Assembly (NCBI GenBank): GCA_013398955.1
Contig: VWPU01004989.1
Span: 434,001-498,000, forward strand
Reading direction: 5' to 3'
Length of the DNA: 64,000 nucleotides
Source: Callaeas wilsoni
Taxonomy: Eukaryota; Chordata; Aves; Passeriformes; Callaeidae
The position numbers were made by a program, and so were the translations under genes. This document shows, piece by piece, positions 32,011 through 45,213 of the stretch. The notes below the pieces were generated by a model, which was given only the letters and a program-made list of their open reading frames with translations, was not told the origin of the DNA and did no database searches. Positions within the stretch are counted from its first letter, which is position 1, and every line of letters starts with the position of its first letter.

Positions 32011-34541
32011 GTGGGCAAAAAAACATATCCATAAGAAATGCATTAGATGACATCTTGCCAGCAGGCAGGATCAGGACACTTAGCTCAGTGATTCCAGAGT
32101 CTTGTCTCTATATCAATACCATGATTCCCTTCTTGTACTCTAGTACAGGAACACAAGGACTAATTTTTGTAATGAAGAAAACTATAAGCAAGTTCTTTGC
32201 AAGTTCATTAGTGATTTTTTCCATGTCATTTCATTCTCCTCAGAAAAACTCCTAAAGTCACAACATTTCACAGTAAAAAAAACTGTGAGTGTTCTCACTA
32301 ATTACTTGAACCCACACTGTGCTCCATCCAAAAACTGACCATACTGATGAGCATTTGATTAAGACGAATATTCCTTCTTATTGTTTTAATGTCTCCAAGG
32401 CATAATTGCCATCTCTGTGTCATAAAATTTAAGGTGACCCAAAAAGTCACAGGACTATAGTGCTGGATCATTCAGTACCAAAACTGCTTTTTGACTAACT
32501 TCAGTGAATTAAAGTCAAATCATTGAGCATGGGTGACTATTCCATAATTAAGACTCCCTCGTTTTATTTAGAACTCACTCTCTTTTCAATCACTTATGTT
32601 TTAAATTTAAAATCTTCGTATTGTCATCCTTTTTTTGACAACATAGAAATGTAAAACCAGCGAGCATAACAATTGTCAAGATATGAAGAAGTCTTGTTTT
32701 CCGCAAGAGCAGAAACAAAGAAAATTTAGAAAATATGTAGAAAATGTTGAGATGTAGTACCCAAAAACTATGTACTTTCAAGTGCAAGTATTTTCAGATA
32801 ACAGAAGAAACTATACCATTAGAAGTATTTTGAAAGTGTGGATACAGGAATGTAAAAATATCTGTTGTTACTAGATATATTTAAAGTGACTACCATCTTT
32901 AACATAATGTCTTTTAATCAATAGTGGAGGACTAATTCTGAGATTCTTATATGGATATAAGAGTATGGATGAAGGCAATCATTATATTACACAATTTTGC
33001 CAGACCTGAAATTTGTATGTTCTGATTCTATTGCATGAATATCCAACTGAAAGTCAAATTTTGTTTTTCCAAAGAATTCTTCTGGCAAATAACACTATGA
33101 CAGACCTCTGCAGATGAACAGGGAAGCAGGACTCAGACCAAGTTCTCCCCTGCTATTTTCATGACAATTATTTCTGTCAATAGGCATATTAGCACTTCTG
33201 ACAAATAATAGTAGGTCCAAGTCTAACCTATGTTTTATACCTAACTCCTACACATTTTGGGCCACACTAGAAAGTAAGGGTTCAAGTGTAAATAAAAATG
33301 GCAGGTTGCTCAAATCACAGAAAAATATGAAGCTTGCTTGTGCAATGACCAAAATAGCTCTAACAGCTGACATAACACATTAAGAAGACAGGAGAGTTGT
33401 CAACTGGGAGTAAACCTAGTTGAAATGCAGTTGGAACATGTTCCTCCACTCTTTTAATGTCAAGTCCTAACACATGCTCATTTGTCACAGCCACCAGAGG
33501 CACCACTTTCAGAGGGAAAAAAAAAGCGAGATCAAAGTGAGAGCAGACTCTTCCAAAATATGGATCTGGTACATAATGCAAATCTCTACTCCTGAGCAGA
33601 TGCATAGGAAAGGACTTTTTTCACTCTGAGAGATGCTAAAGAAAGGCATCCAGGCTGCACAAACAACCTTCAGTTACCAGTTGGGAAGTAGGAACGTAAA
33701 GTCCAGTAGGTAATCCAGACACAGAGCCTTGTACTCAGCAGAGGTATGCCCACACAAAAGAAAATATGAATTTTCTACTCATAGAAACAAAAATGGCTTT
33801 TTTCTCTGCACAGGGCTTTATCAAATATTAGTGGGTTTTTAGCCCTGGCACTTAATCTAATCTGTTGCATAGACTATAATAACTGATGCTATCTTGAGAA
33901 TCATCCAATATGCTAGACAATTTCGACTCTCGGTCTCTACTTCCTTGTCATTATTCTAAAACAATAAGATATTATTAATACCAGCTCATACTGAAAACAG
34001 AAAATTCAGAGTATTTCTGTGATGGCTTGCTAGGAATGAATTCAAGTCAGGTCATTGCTTAATTATAGCTGAAGTACTTAAATGGCACTCAGTTTTCCTT
34101 GAAAAACCAAATCAATTTCTCACTCCCTTTTCAAATATCCACTTTTGAAGGGTAACAGCAGCTATGCAAGAGTCATATGGAGCTTCAGCCTGGATTTTCA
34201 TCCAAATGAGTCTACCTCAAGAAATGATGCACTCTCTTTGGCATGTAGTATGCCTGCCCTGCAATGGCATTTTAATATGGCCAGGAGCTCATTAAATAGC
34301 CTGTCACAACCAGCACTTCTTAAAAGTTCTATACCCAGCTTCCTGCTGCATTATACATAGTTTGAGATTTGTAGGTAGACTACAACAGGAGAATGAATGA
34401 CAAAACAAATCAATAAACAGTGTTTTGTTCTTCTAGTTCCTTGGACTCTTACAAGGTGCATTTATGCCAGCACTTCAGTTTGGAGCTGGACTTCAATTTT
34501 CAAACAAATTTTCTCCATTTACTATGGTCTGGATTACATCA

Positions 34542-34563
34542 TGGAATGATTCTGGAATGATTC
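34542..34563 (+). repeat. 11-bp perfect tandem pair
   Basis: tggaatgattc occurs twice without a gap. Too short to carry weight alone. Confidence 0.8.
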
Positions 34564-35165
34564 ACAGCAAATTAATCCCTTTTAGATGAAAATTAAGCAG
34601 AGGATGAGCCCAAGAGTGCACCTAATACATTCCTACCGTTTAGGGGTGTTCATTTCAGGACACAAGGGCTAGTCAAAAACAACCTCCTCCACTAAATTAA
34701 TATAATGTGGACATCATGCCCTCAGCAACAATAGTTTGGGTCTACAAAATCACTTCTGTAGGGATAAACTGTTTGCTAATGTAGATGCAGCCCTATAATC
34801 TCATGAGGAAGGAGATAATTATTATAATTATTTTATACTTGGATAGGATGCCCTTTTCGTTGTGATTAATCTGAAAAGGCTTTTCAGATCCTCAGAAAAC
34901 CTCAATGGCATGTTGAAAGGGACCTGTCACTCAGGAGGCCCTCAAACAAGTCCTGATCTGCATTTTAGGGCCATTATTCATACTGTGACACACTGCAAAG
35001 GGAAAAGACAGTTTGTGTACCAAAGTCAGGGAACAGTTACCTGCAGTACATCCCCCTAATTTAGAGCATAGAATACAGAATAAATTACTTCAAATTACCC
35101 AGTGAATTGTTCCCTTTTGTGAAACAGCAAAATGCTTGTCTTTCAATGCAATTAACGACAAGAAC

Positions 35166-35187
35166 CTTTCTGTCTTTTTGTTCACAG
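35166..35187 (+). promoter_or_regulatory. Strong 3' splice-site-like sequence
   Basis: A pyrimidine-rich tract running from cctttctg into tctttttgttcacag ends at 35187 and is followed by GG. It matches the vertebrate acceptor consensus well and pairs with the donor at 35381. Confidence 0.4.
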
Positions 35188-35380
35188 GGAGCATTACCTA
35201 ACCTACAAGCAACTCTACGGTTAAGAAAAGCACAACTCATTGTAAAACTGCCAAACTGGATGCTTTACTGGCTCCATATCTGCCATATTCAGCCATCAGA
35301 TTATGGACAGTTTTTCCCTGAGTCTGGTAGCCAAGCTACCAATAGCGACACTGCTAAGATGAGTAGGTTGACCCTTTTAG
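35188..35380 (+). other. Candidate exon of an unannotated plus-strand transcript
   Basis: A 193-bp segment is preceded by a strong 3' splice site (pyrimidine-rich ctttctgtctttttgttcacag ending at 35187, see the splice-site entry) and followed by a consensus donor, TTTTAG|gtaagtaac at 35381. One forward frame is open across the whole segment and beyond (from GALPNLQATLRLRKA to TAKMSRLTLLG), with no domain I recognise. The strand is opposite to TAFA2, so if real it would be an antisense transcript, coding or not. It could also be a chance pair of splice-like sites, which are common in large introns; an exon-sized spacing with both sites this good and an open frame is less common. No upstream or downstream partner exon was identified. 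Confidence 0.3.
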
Positions 35381-35389
35381 GTAAGTAAC
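35381..35389 (+). promoter_or_regulatory. Consensus 5' splice-site-like sequence
   Basis: TTTTAG|gtaagtaac: every position from -2 to +6 fits the vertebrate donor consensus. Confidence 0.4.
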
Positions 35390-38300
35390 ATGCAGAAAAT
35401 GATGGGCTAAAATGGAAAGCCTAAGAAATTACTGACTGGGAGTGGGACAGACACTGGTCAGCAAGGACCTGCCCTGCTCACTGCCTACATCCTCCAGCCA
35501 GAAGGGAAGGCACTGGCTTCATGTTGCCCTGGCAGACAGGATTTGAGTAAAGGACCAAGCCTAAGGACACTTCAGTTGACTCTATCTATAAAACATGAAG
35601 GTCATTATTCATAATTCGATAAAAATCCTTTTATTCCAGCCTAGCAATGTGAAATGTCCTTGAATTAGAAGTTTATAAGAGTGAACTAAATTTGAATAAA
35701 GATGATTTTGCTTCCTAATACAGATTTGGCCAAGAAAATACTCAGATGTTACCATATTTACAACAGGTTTAAATGTTTCTAACAAATTCTGCATTTGCAT
35801 TCTTATGCATGCTTAGTGGAACAACAAAAAATTATTTACTTTCATCTGCATATTATTATTGAAGAGAGTTCTGTCATTATACTTTCATAACACTTATGTT
35901 AACAACACCAGTATTAAGGACAAGGATATTCAGAATTTCATGCATCTTGTTTCTAAACAAGAGGTTACAGTCAGTGTTTGTAGTATTCATGATTAAAGAG
36001 AGGGTTATTTTTTTCCTTTTCATTCTTCATTTTATAATAATTAATTGGAATTGCATAGGAACTCAATGAAGTAATGTCTAATTTGCTGCCAGTAACAACC
36101 TAAATTTGGTAACATACAAGAGCAGTACAGTCAACTAGGATTCTTTTAGTGCTGTCTTAGAAAGGCTTTTTATGTTGAGTCCATTAACAAGAGAGCATTA
36201 CTCTCTAAATGTGCAAGATCTCAAAAGTTTCTTTAGGTCTAAAAAAGAGAATTAGCTAGTACAACATAGGAATGGCCATAAATGAAAGACATCAGAAAAT
36301 TACTAAAACTTCTAAAGATAAATAGCGAGATAGAAAGGTTTAGAATGCTGTTTCAATGAAATGATGACTTAATTTTAACAAGGGAATGTCATATTTTGCA
36401 AGAGCACAGGTATAATACCATTCATATATTACTTACTAAGAAAAAATGGTATAATAATATTTCCATATAATTTCAGTCACAAATACAGCTATTGCACTGC
36501 CATCACCATTAAAGGAAATGACTATGAGTTTGCCAGACTTGTAGGAGACTATATGTATGATACTGAGATCAGCAGTTCATCACACATTGTTTTAATTTTG
36601 GAAAATCACCACAGATTTCAAAATTTAAAGGCAAACAAAATGCAAATTAAGCCGAAGTGTATTTCCTTCCACGTCAGTTAATTTTATTTCTTTTTACCAG
36701 CTACCTGCCTTGCACTTCCCAAAATCCTTGCCAGTTAAAGGTGAAAGTTCTTCTAGCAACACTGATTCAAGAAAGGACATTCTCTGGTTTTATATTGCTC
36801 CTTGCAAAATTTACGGTTGCGGACGCTAACAATGGGCCTCCATTTCAGTACCCTGTTGCATAGTGAATGAAGCACAGCTTCCCCAGTGTTCCTCTTGAGT
36901 CTTTGATATTCAGTGTTTCTCTGAAAGCTCACAAAGTCCAATAATTCGACAAGAGCTTCAATTGTAATTATCCTTTGCAGTTTCACAGAAAATGGGATTT
37001 CTAAAGGCAATGAAACAAAAGGATCTGCTTTGATGTATTAAAGCCTTAAGAACTTGAAAAAGATTAATCTAAATTTCCAGACAATCAGATTTGGCAAGTA
37101 TTGTCAAATTTTTGGTTTGGAAATAATCAGTGGAGTCACTTATATATTTTATGCTTCTTTTTCCAAATTATCTACAGATGCTGTATGGAAATTTATTCTG
37201 GATAGCTATATTAAGTATAATAAATTCACTTACATCACCATTGTTCATGTTTAATTAATATCAATGCTGAACCAGGAATAAAAACAATTTGCATAAAACA
37301 AGTCACAAATTCTGTAAAGGGGAATTTTCCCATAATTTCCTTATGTAAGCTTTGAAATTTCAGAGAAAAATAAAATTGAAATTTCAAGGTCAAGGTGTGT
37401 TAGCACCCAAGTGATTTAAAAAATGGTACCTAAATAATGAAAATTACTTACCACAGAAATGTATATATTTAAAAAAAGCTACTAAGATAAATGGAAGTAA
37501 AAGTCTATTAATTAAGACTGATTCTTCTGGTTTGGATTTTTTTCTCTTGCTTTTAATAGATAATAGTATGTGTCCCTTCCTCTTTTACTGGTATCACAGC
37601 AATGCACATTTGGTTTTCGCTGTCTAACCCAAGTGCTGCTAAATCTCCTGTGAATGGCAGGAATGAAGATGAATACACATCTCAGAAATAAATCTGGAAA
37701 CCAGAAGAGCCATGAATCTGTAAAAATATTGTCTTCAGGTATTTCCACTGGCGGGCTTGCTCCTGTATGTCCAGTCTAATATATTTTATTTGATGGTGGC
37801 AATTCATGTTTCTTCAATAGAAAAAGGAGGACTAAAATCCAGTTGAAAGAAAGCGTCTAGAGGACAATTCTCTGCACACAGAGAGCGGCGTCCTTTTCCA
37901 ATCCTATGTTTCCATTGAATTTCACCTAAGATAGCACAGAGCTGATGAACCTAAACTGTATGCCATGACCTCAAAGTTTAGCAGTCATCTCAAACTATTC
38001 GTCATCTCATTAACTGCAAGATGTGCAAAGTATTTACATGAACAAACAGTGGAATGAAGTGGGAAAGCAATTCACCCAATATGTGTTGTCCCCATAAATA
38101 TAAACCACTATATATTTCCAGTGCACTGTCAACCAGATTAAGCTCATCAAATATCAATTCTTTGCTCAGCTATAATGAAAATCTTTTACGTGAGGTAAAA
38201 GATAAATGGGACATTTCTCACGATTGCTGTAATTCAGAAATACTCATCTACAGGCAGCATAAGAAAAAAAAAAGTTAGTCTTTGAGCCTCACTGTAAGAT

Positions 38301-41300
38301 TTTTTTCTATTTTGGCCTGTTCCTCAAAGTATGATATTTGTCAAATACGAATTAAAAATTAAAATGCTATGTTTTATTATTGCTCGAGTGATGTCAATAG
38401 GTATGTATGAATTAATAATCTGAAAAGCAGGGATGGATGAGATGAAGCCCACCCAATGGAGACCTTTCTTATCCAGCAAGAGTATATTAAACAACTGCAA
38501 TTTCCTCTTTTCACACAGTTATGACAACTATTTTCTCCTGCTAGGAGCAGCATCAATTGCACACTTATGCCAGATACTGAAGTGTGTTTGTTTGAGAGCA
38601 TTTTGTTCACTCTATTCTTCTGCTATGCAGAGTTCTCCACTCAAATTATTGTTCATAGAATACCCCATGGCATTGGTTCTGGAAATTGTACCCCCAAATG
38701 AGATGTAGAAACACATCTATTCTTCAACACCATTTTCCAGAATATCTAAAGTCCTGACACTCTTAAAAGGTATTCTGTGTTTGTTAGCTTTCTTTACTAC
38801 TGGAAAGAGCAGAAATGGAATTTCATCCAGCAAAAGCTGTGATTTCATTATTTCAAAAACCGGTACAGTAGTCTACTATGTTCTTGTGCTGGCCTTAATC
38901 TCTCTAACATTAGAGAACTGCTAAAATTTCTGCACTTTTTGCTGTCCTCTAAAAATAATTTTTAAAATCTAAAAACAAAAACTAGAAAAATAATCTGAAT
39001 ATAAGAGCCCATAATATACAGACTTATATGTTTTACAGCTTTTTAAACCCTTGAAATAAGAACTTTGCTTTTCTAATCAGAATTTAACTCCTGTTGCTTT
39101 AAAATTCATCACTAAAAGTGTATTCCAGTTGAGAGTGTTTGATGAGTATCAAGAGTTTTGATTAACCTGGTAGCCAGATGGCAACTCTTGGTCTGAGGTT
39201 TGGTGTTGCTTAGCTGGATTTTAGTTTTTGTTCTTAATAGGTATGGCAAATATTGTATCCTGCCACTACTATATTTTAGCATATTTAATTGCCAAGTTCA
39301 CAAGAAACCAACCCACTGCTTTTCCCAAACAGATGGTGGAAGTTGATTTTAAAACTGTAGTGAGACTTGTTTTCCAAAATGCTTGCATAGCTTTATGAAG
39401 CCTAATTGCTGTTTGGTATGCACATGGACTATCAGCTCATGAGCGTGCACGCAGTTAGAGGCCAACTATGCAAGGTGTTGAGCTCTCTAGCCTGGAACTC
39501 TGCACTGGGAAAACTTTCTGTATTTAAAACTCAGCACATGTTCTGTCTTTCTGTGGAACTGGGGCTACACCTTCAGCTCCTGGGAGACAGAAGATCTTGC
39601 TAAACACTCGTGTCCAATTTGGACATTATTTACCCTTTCATTATATATCTACTCTTTCATTAGTTTTAAGGGTGGGCAATTTACAGCTGTACAAGTCAAA
39701 TAGGCATACAATAAAAACTAATTTTTTAATTAATTCTACTTTAACTTCCAAGCTACATCTATGAGTGCTGCAAAATCAAAAGTGATCTAGAACAATGGTA
39801 TAAAAATGAAGAGTTTACATGAACTCATCTTAGCAAATAAAAAATATCAAAAACAACAGTAGGTAACATAAGTCAGAAATGTAGGTCCTAATATCTCCCA
39901 GCAACCTTTGAAGTTCAAATCTGGATCTGAACCCAAAGCCTATTCTTCACCAAGCACTAAAAACTGAAATATTTGAGAATAACTTGCGTGCAAGTAAGAA
40001 AAAAAATAAAACTAAAAAGCAGTAAAACCACCTCTTGACGACCCACATATAGCACAGGAATACAGCTAGGGACACGAGCTGGAGCAGCCTGTCTGCCCCG
40101 ACGTGACCTCAGAGCTCTGTCCCGCAGCACGGGGAGCTCCTGCCCCCCCACCCAGTCGTGGCAGCCCTCGGCCGAGGCTACAGCAGCAGCCACAGCCCAT
40201 GAACTGCGCTCTGCTGGAAAACAATTGCCAGAAGCAAAGTGCACTGCCAACAGCCTCCTAAACCTCCCCTTACCTCAAAGGACCTGGCCCATATATTTTA
40301 TAAGAGAAAGTATTAAATGCAACTGTTTCACATGAGTACAATCCTATTCATGCTGAAGCCATATATAAATGCCCACAGCTTTCACACCGTGCTCAGCACA
40401 GTACCAGCTCCAGCAGCAGATGTCCAGAAAAATAAACAAGAGCTACAACAAATAGTGTCCAAGTAACATGAAATCCTACCAACAACCGAACCATCAAATT
40501 ACCAGGTCATTGATATTAATTGAGATCTTTGAATACTGCAAAATATTATTCATTTGTACAGTGAAAGTCTGATTCCCTACATTGTTACACAAAGACTAGG
40601 ATAGAATAAATATAATGGACTAATGAATAATATGAGAGAATGAATAGTATGCATTATGCTGTGGGAAGATAATGATGTGCCATTAAATAGATCAGCTATT
40701 ATGCTTCTTAGATTTCAATAACGTAGTTAAGGAAGAGCAAATAGGGCAAAAAGAAGGAGTGAAAGAAATGTAACGTTGTTATTAAAAATGTGTGCCTAAG
40801 GACCTTATGTGTATACTCCCTCACAATTTAATCTGATTAACAAAATGTAATAATTTTCAGCTCAGTACTACTTACGGGAAAAAACCCAAGTTTTCATCTT
40901 ATATAAGATTTTGTATAAAATACTTCTCAGCTGAAGATAGCTGACAAGTTAGCTATTAGAGAGTCTGCATAATTTTATGACACAAAGTAGGGCTTATCAC
41001 ACATTTCACATCTAGACTGTAACATAAAAAATTGTATCCAGTCATTGCTGGGTTTGACTGACTGGAACTAAACATGGTGGGAATAAAATGCACATTCTTT
41101 TCTAAATGCAAGAAGAAAGGATTTTCTCATTAAAATGATTTGCCGATATGACTTAAAACAATTTATTTAATCTTCACCTTTTTTATGTAAATATCCTTCA
41201 ATTGAGAATTTAAAAAGTATAATTTAAAATAGATTTTGTAAGTATAATGAGATGCTCTGTCAGATGGGAAGACAAATTAAAAGTGCAATTCACACTGTTA

Positions 41301-43778
41301 TAGCAGCACTGCCACCACGGAGCTACTAATCTTTTGCACAATGCTCACAGTAGAATGTACTCCAGTCTCTGTAGGGCACGTGATTATAGACTTGCAGGGA
41401 GACTGGGATTTAAATTATTCATCAATGCAGATTTCCTTTTGCAGAAGAATTAGTGTGCCACATAAATAGCAAAACTGTTAATTCTTGGCCTTTTGCAAAT
41501 TAACTGCCTGGTAACAGCATCTGCTATTACAGGCTAGTTTCCCTTGCAGTTACAATAGCAATATTCTTTCAAACACAGGGCTGTATACAAAAATGATGTA
41601 GAACATCCTCACAGCCAATTACATGTCCAGAATGCACTAGGTCCTGTAAGTGCAAACAGCCATGCATAAGCCTGTCAGAGACCTGATGAATGCCAGCATA
41701 TGGCCACAACCTCTATGCCCAGAGAACAATGCCACCTTAGCTACGGCACACCTCTACATATGAACACCCAGAGGGAATAGGATATCAAAACAATTTGCCT
41801 GAAAAATACTTGCAGTTTTCAAAACTGATGGGTATGGATTTCCAGTGAAGTGATATGGGCTTTCACCTACCTATTAACCACAGAACAGTATGTGCCCATT
41901 ATTTACAAAGTCAAACTCCATCGACATCTAAACAGTATTTATGAAACCTCCACTCAAGTTGTACCTGCTCCATTTGGGCAGGAGAGGTTGGCAACATTTG
42001 TGACATGTCAGATCTATCAGCATTACAGTGGAGCAATACCAGAAGTTGGTTTATTCTACATTTGAGGGAACTGTCATAAAACTGTCAACCTATGAGATAG
42101 ATTAAAATAACCTATTTCTAGCAGCTTCACTGAAGGTATTCGTTGGGCACAAAGATAAGCAGATGCCTAAAGTTTGGCCATTATTAAAAAAAGGCAGAAC
42201 AAATCAGTGAAAGGAATGTGTTGGTTCCTTTCTTCGTGCCTAGAATGGTACTTTTGACTTGTGGCTCAAAAATTGTAACCGACAAGAAATTATAAAAAAC
42301 GAAAGGTTTCACAGAAAAACACTTTTGACAGTTACTTCAAAAAAAGCAAATATCCTTGATTTTAATACATAATTTAATTTACTGCTTCTGCCTTAGGAAT
42401 GAAACAGTCAAAAGTAAGAACTAGTATCGAGAAGGAAAGTATCAAACTCAGCGAAATCTGGGTGAAATGCCAACATTAAAATTAGAGGAAAAAATAATCA
42501 AAGACACTACCTAAACAATTAAGTGCAAAGAAATGTATACAGGTTAATACTGGGCCAAAACACACCATCTCCAGTTTGAAATGTTTGGCTTTGAAGCCCG
42601 AAAAGTAAACAAAAACATATCTTCTGCCTAGACTTCAGTTACAGAGAAATCAAAGCTGTCCATAATGAGACACAGCATGGAAATTTGCCCATTATGTCAG
42701 ATTTCAGTTCTGAGAACTCCTATGACAATATTTTGGTGTTACGGGACAAATTGTATTCTCATTTTAGTATAGTTCTTTAGGTACTGCAGTAACCCTGCAA
42801 TGGAATTTTAATGGATGTGGACCAGTCCTATGTCTGACCAGTATTTCCAAACATTTCAGTTAGTCTTGATCATTCTCTCCTGGAAGGACAAAACCACTAC
42901 ATCCAAAAAACTTTGGGAGCAAAATCCAGTAACCCCAGAAATGCAGTTATATCTAGTCAGCCTCCTCTCCTGCCATCTGAAGGACACTCAGAGAATACGC
43001 AGACCAGCCAGGACTCGTCTCTTTCTCATGGCTATCAATGGAGGCAACCTGGCACATAATACTATATATTTCCCACAATAATGATCCCAATAGAAATGCT
43101 TACATTCCAAGGAGGTCTGTCTACAGCAGCTGAAAATATAATTTCGGACACAAACCAGGCAATTCTAGAAGACTTTGCTGACATACACATTGCTTTTCTG
43201 AAATGCTGACTTCTAAATTTTTGCAAATATGCTCAGGATACTGAAGAAGAATGTATTTTACTCCATAAGAATATGGTTGATCTTAATCCCTAAACTAGTA
43301 AACATCACTGATTCTACTGTGACAAAATCCATGAGGAGTAAATTGCCACCACCAGCAAGTTCTCCAGACTGAGACACTCCACCCAGGAATATACACTTGA
43401 ACCTAATCCAAGAGGAAAAATGCACTGCAATACTCTTCCCAGTTTTTAGTCCAGATAACACTATAATTTAAAATTTAAAATCAAGTTTCATTATCTAGAA
43501 GAGGATTATTTGTTACTATGAACAATTCTGGTTTTCTCAAGAACAGTATTCAATTAATTCACCTTCCCTCTATGACAGAAGCAAAGCAAAATAGCACCCA
43601 CATGGAAATCAGTTCTGGTTCCTAGTTATTTTATGACAGTTTGCAGCACTGACAGATGCAGATGCAGTTTTTATTTCAATTAGGTTTCAGGTGTGAAATT
43701 AAGCTTTTTTTTTCACCAGTGTGTTTGAATTGAAAAACTGATTCTGAAATTTTTATTAGGAAAAAACAATTTGCAGAT
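35390..43778. other. Intronic sequence with one GC-rich islet
   Basis: More than 8 kb with no recognisable interspersed repeat. The features of note are the GC-rich islet at 40050-40215 and a mixed-composition stretch at 41290-41640 rich in ATTA-type cores that could be a conserved noncoding element. Open frames are short and unlike known proteins. Confidence 0.55.
40050..40215. other. Small CpG-containing GC-rich islet
   Basis: Within strongly AT-rich, CpG-poor intron this stretch is clearly GC-rich and holds around ten CpGs (for example cgacgtgacctc, cccgcagcacgggg, cagtcgtgg, ctcggccgagg). It includes a palindromic cctcggccgagg and a TGACCTC half-site preceded by ACG. It does not resemble CR1 or the LTRs. 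A minus-strand open frame of 97 codons spans it, with no domain seen. It could be a minor promoter, an untranslated first exon of TAFA2 on the minus strand, an enhancer, or an old insertion. Confidence 0.4.
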
Positions 43779-44064
43779 TCATAGAATGGTTTGGGTTGGA
43801 AGGGACCTTCAAGATAATCTAGTTCCAGCCCCCTGCCCTGGGCAGGCACACCTTCAATACATCAGTTTGCTCAAAGCCCCATCCAACCTGACCATGAACA
43901 CTTACAGGGGCACTATAAGCACCACGTCTCTGGACAACCTATTCCATAGTCTCATCACCCTCACAGTAAAGAATTACTTCCTAATATCTAATGTAAGCCT
44001 ATTCTCTGTCAGTTTAAAGCCATTCCCCTTTGTTCTATCACTACAAGTCCTTGTAAAAAAAAGT
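43779..44064 (-). mobile_element. CR1 LINE 3' region, minus strand
   Basis: A textbook reversed CR1 terminus (tcatagaatggtttgggttg, then gaagggaccttcaagataat) is followed by the usual 3' region: ctcaaagccccatccaacct, cctattccatagtctcatca, ccctcacagtaaagaattac, ttcccctttgttctatcact. About 286 bp; the element's 5' end is truncated. This is one of the least diverged CR1 copies here. Confidence 0.96.
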
Positions 44065-45213
44065 GCATGCAGTGACAAGACAAAAAGAGTGATTCTAAAT
44101 AATATTCAAGGAAGTCTTTTTCACATAATCTTCCTTACAAAATTTCTATTCAAATTATTCTAACTATCTGCACATAGATACAGACAGCACATTTGACTTC
44201 TAATGGACAGAACACTACATAGTGGTGATGACCTGAAGCATTTCTCCTGCAGGTTTAGATATCATTCCAGGAGAGCTCACAGAATGCCACATATTTCTCC
44301 TTTTATGTAAGGATAAAAGAAGTAAATCCTTTTATTTAAATACAATTGGTTTTAAACATAGTCTTTCCCTTTTAAATGCCATTTATTTCCAAATATGTAT
44401 TTTGGTCTTGATCCTCTAATTGAAAAGTAACATAGTGAAAGCCTAGCACTGTTGAAAGAGCACTCATGTAAAGATGATTACCTTTCCTATTGTCTTACTC
44501 GTATCTCTAAAACTAAAAATCCCAGTACTTGTGATAGACCTGTACATTGTAGGTAATAGAGCAGCCAGCCTAAATACAGCTTCATGCCACTGCAGCTGGA
44601 TTGCTTCTGTTACTCCAGTTAGTTCATTTAGCAGGAGATTAAGTACCTCAGCATTGCACAAAGTAGACTGAAGGCCAAATCCCTTGGTAACTTAAAAGAA
44701 TGTCCAAGCACAGAGGAAATTCCTTGCAGATAAAATACAGCCTATAAACTTTCCAATTTTTCTATTCCATTCCTTTCCTCAAAGGGAGAAGAGGGCTCAG
44801 CCTGGATAATAACATTGTCCTTTCAGCATAATTACCCAGCTTTGTCACTGCTTCACACATAATTAAGTATTAATATTACCCTATAAGCAAACAATACGTA
44901 CATTATATCTCTGCAATGGCCAAGAAAGCATTGCCTTGTACACATGCTGTTCACTGGAGTAAAATTGCAAATTGCATGCTGAATCAGAAGCCATCCTATA
45001 CTGTCAGATATTTTTTACTAAAATTAATTCGTTTCCTCTTCAGTACAATGAACCATTAAAAAATAATTTGCACAATGCTAGAAGTATTCATTATTGCTGA
45101 TTCCTATACAGTGAACAATGTGTCTAAATACATGAATCGTCACATAAAAGAAGATACTGGACACAAGACTGCTGTTCGGAAACATTATTACATGTGCATC
45201 CGTACTGTAAAAC
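44065..45213. other. Intronic sequence without recognisable gene
   Basis: Between a CR1 and an LTR. I see no recognisable feature. Confidence 0.6.

Larger units (their letters stand above)
32011..35187. other. Intronic sequence without recognisable gene
   Basis: Nothing recognisable. An 11-bp perfect tandem pair (tggaatgattc, 34542-34563) is present. The stretch 34130-34360 has mixed, non-repetitive composition with homeodomain-like ATTA cores and could be a conserved noncoding element, which cannot be judged from one genome. Confidence 0.55.
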
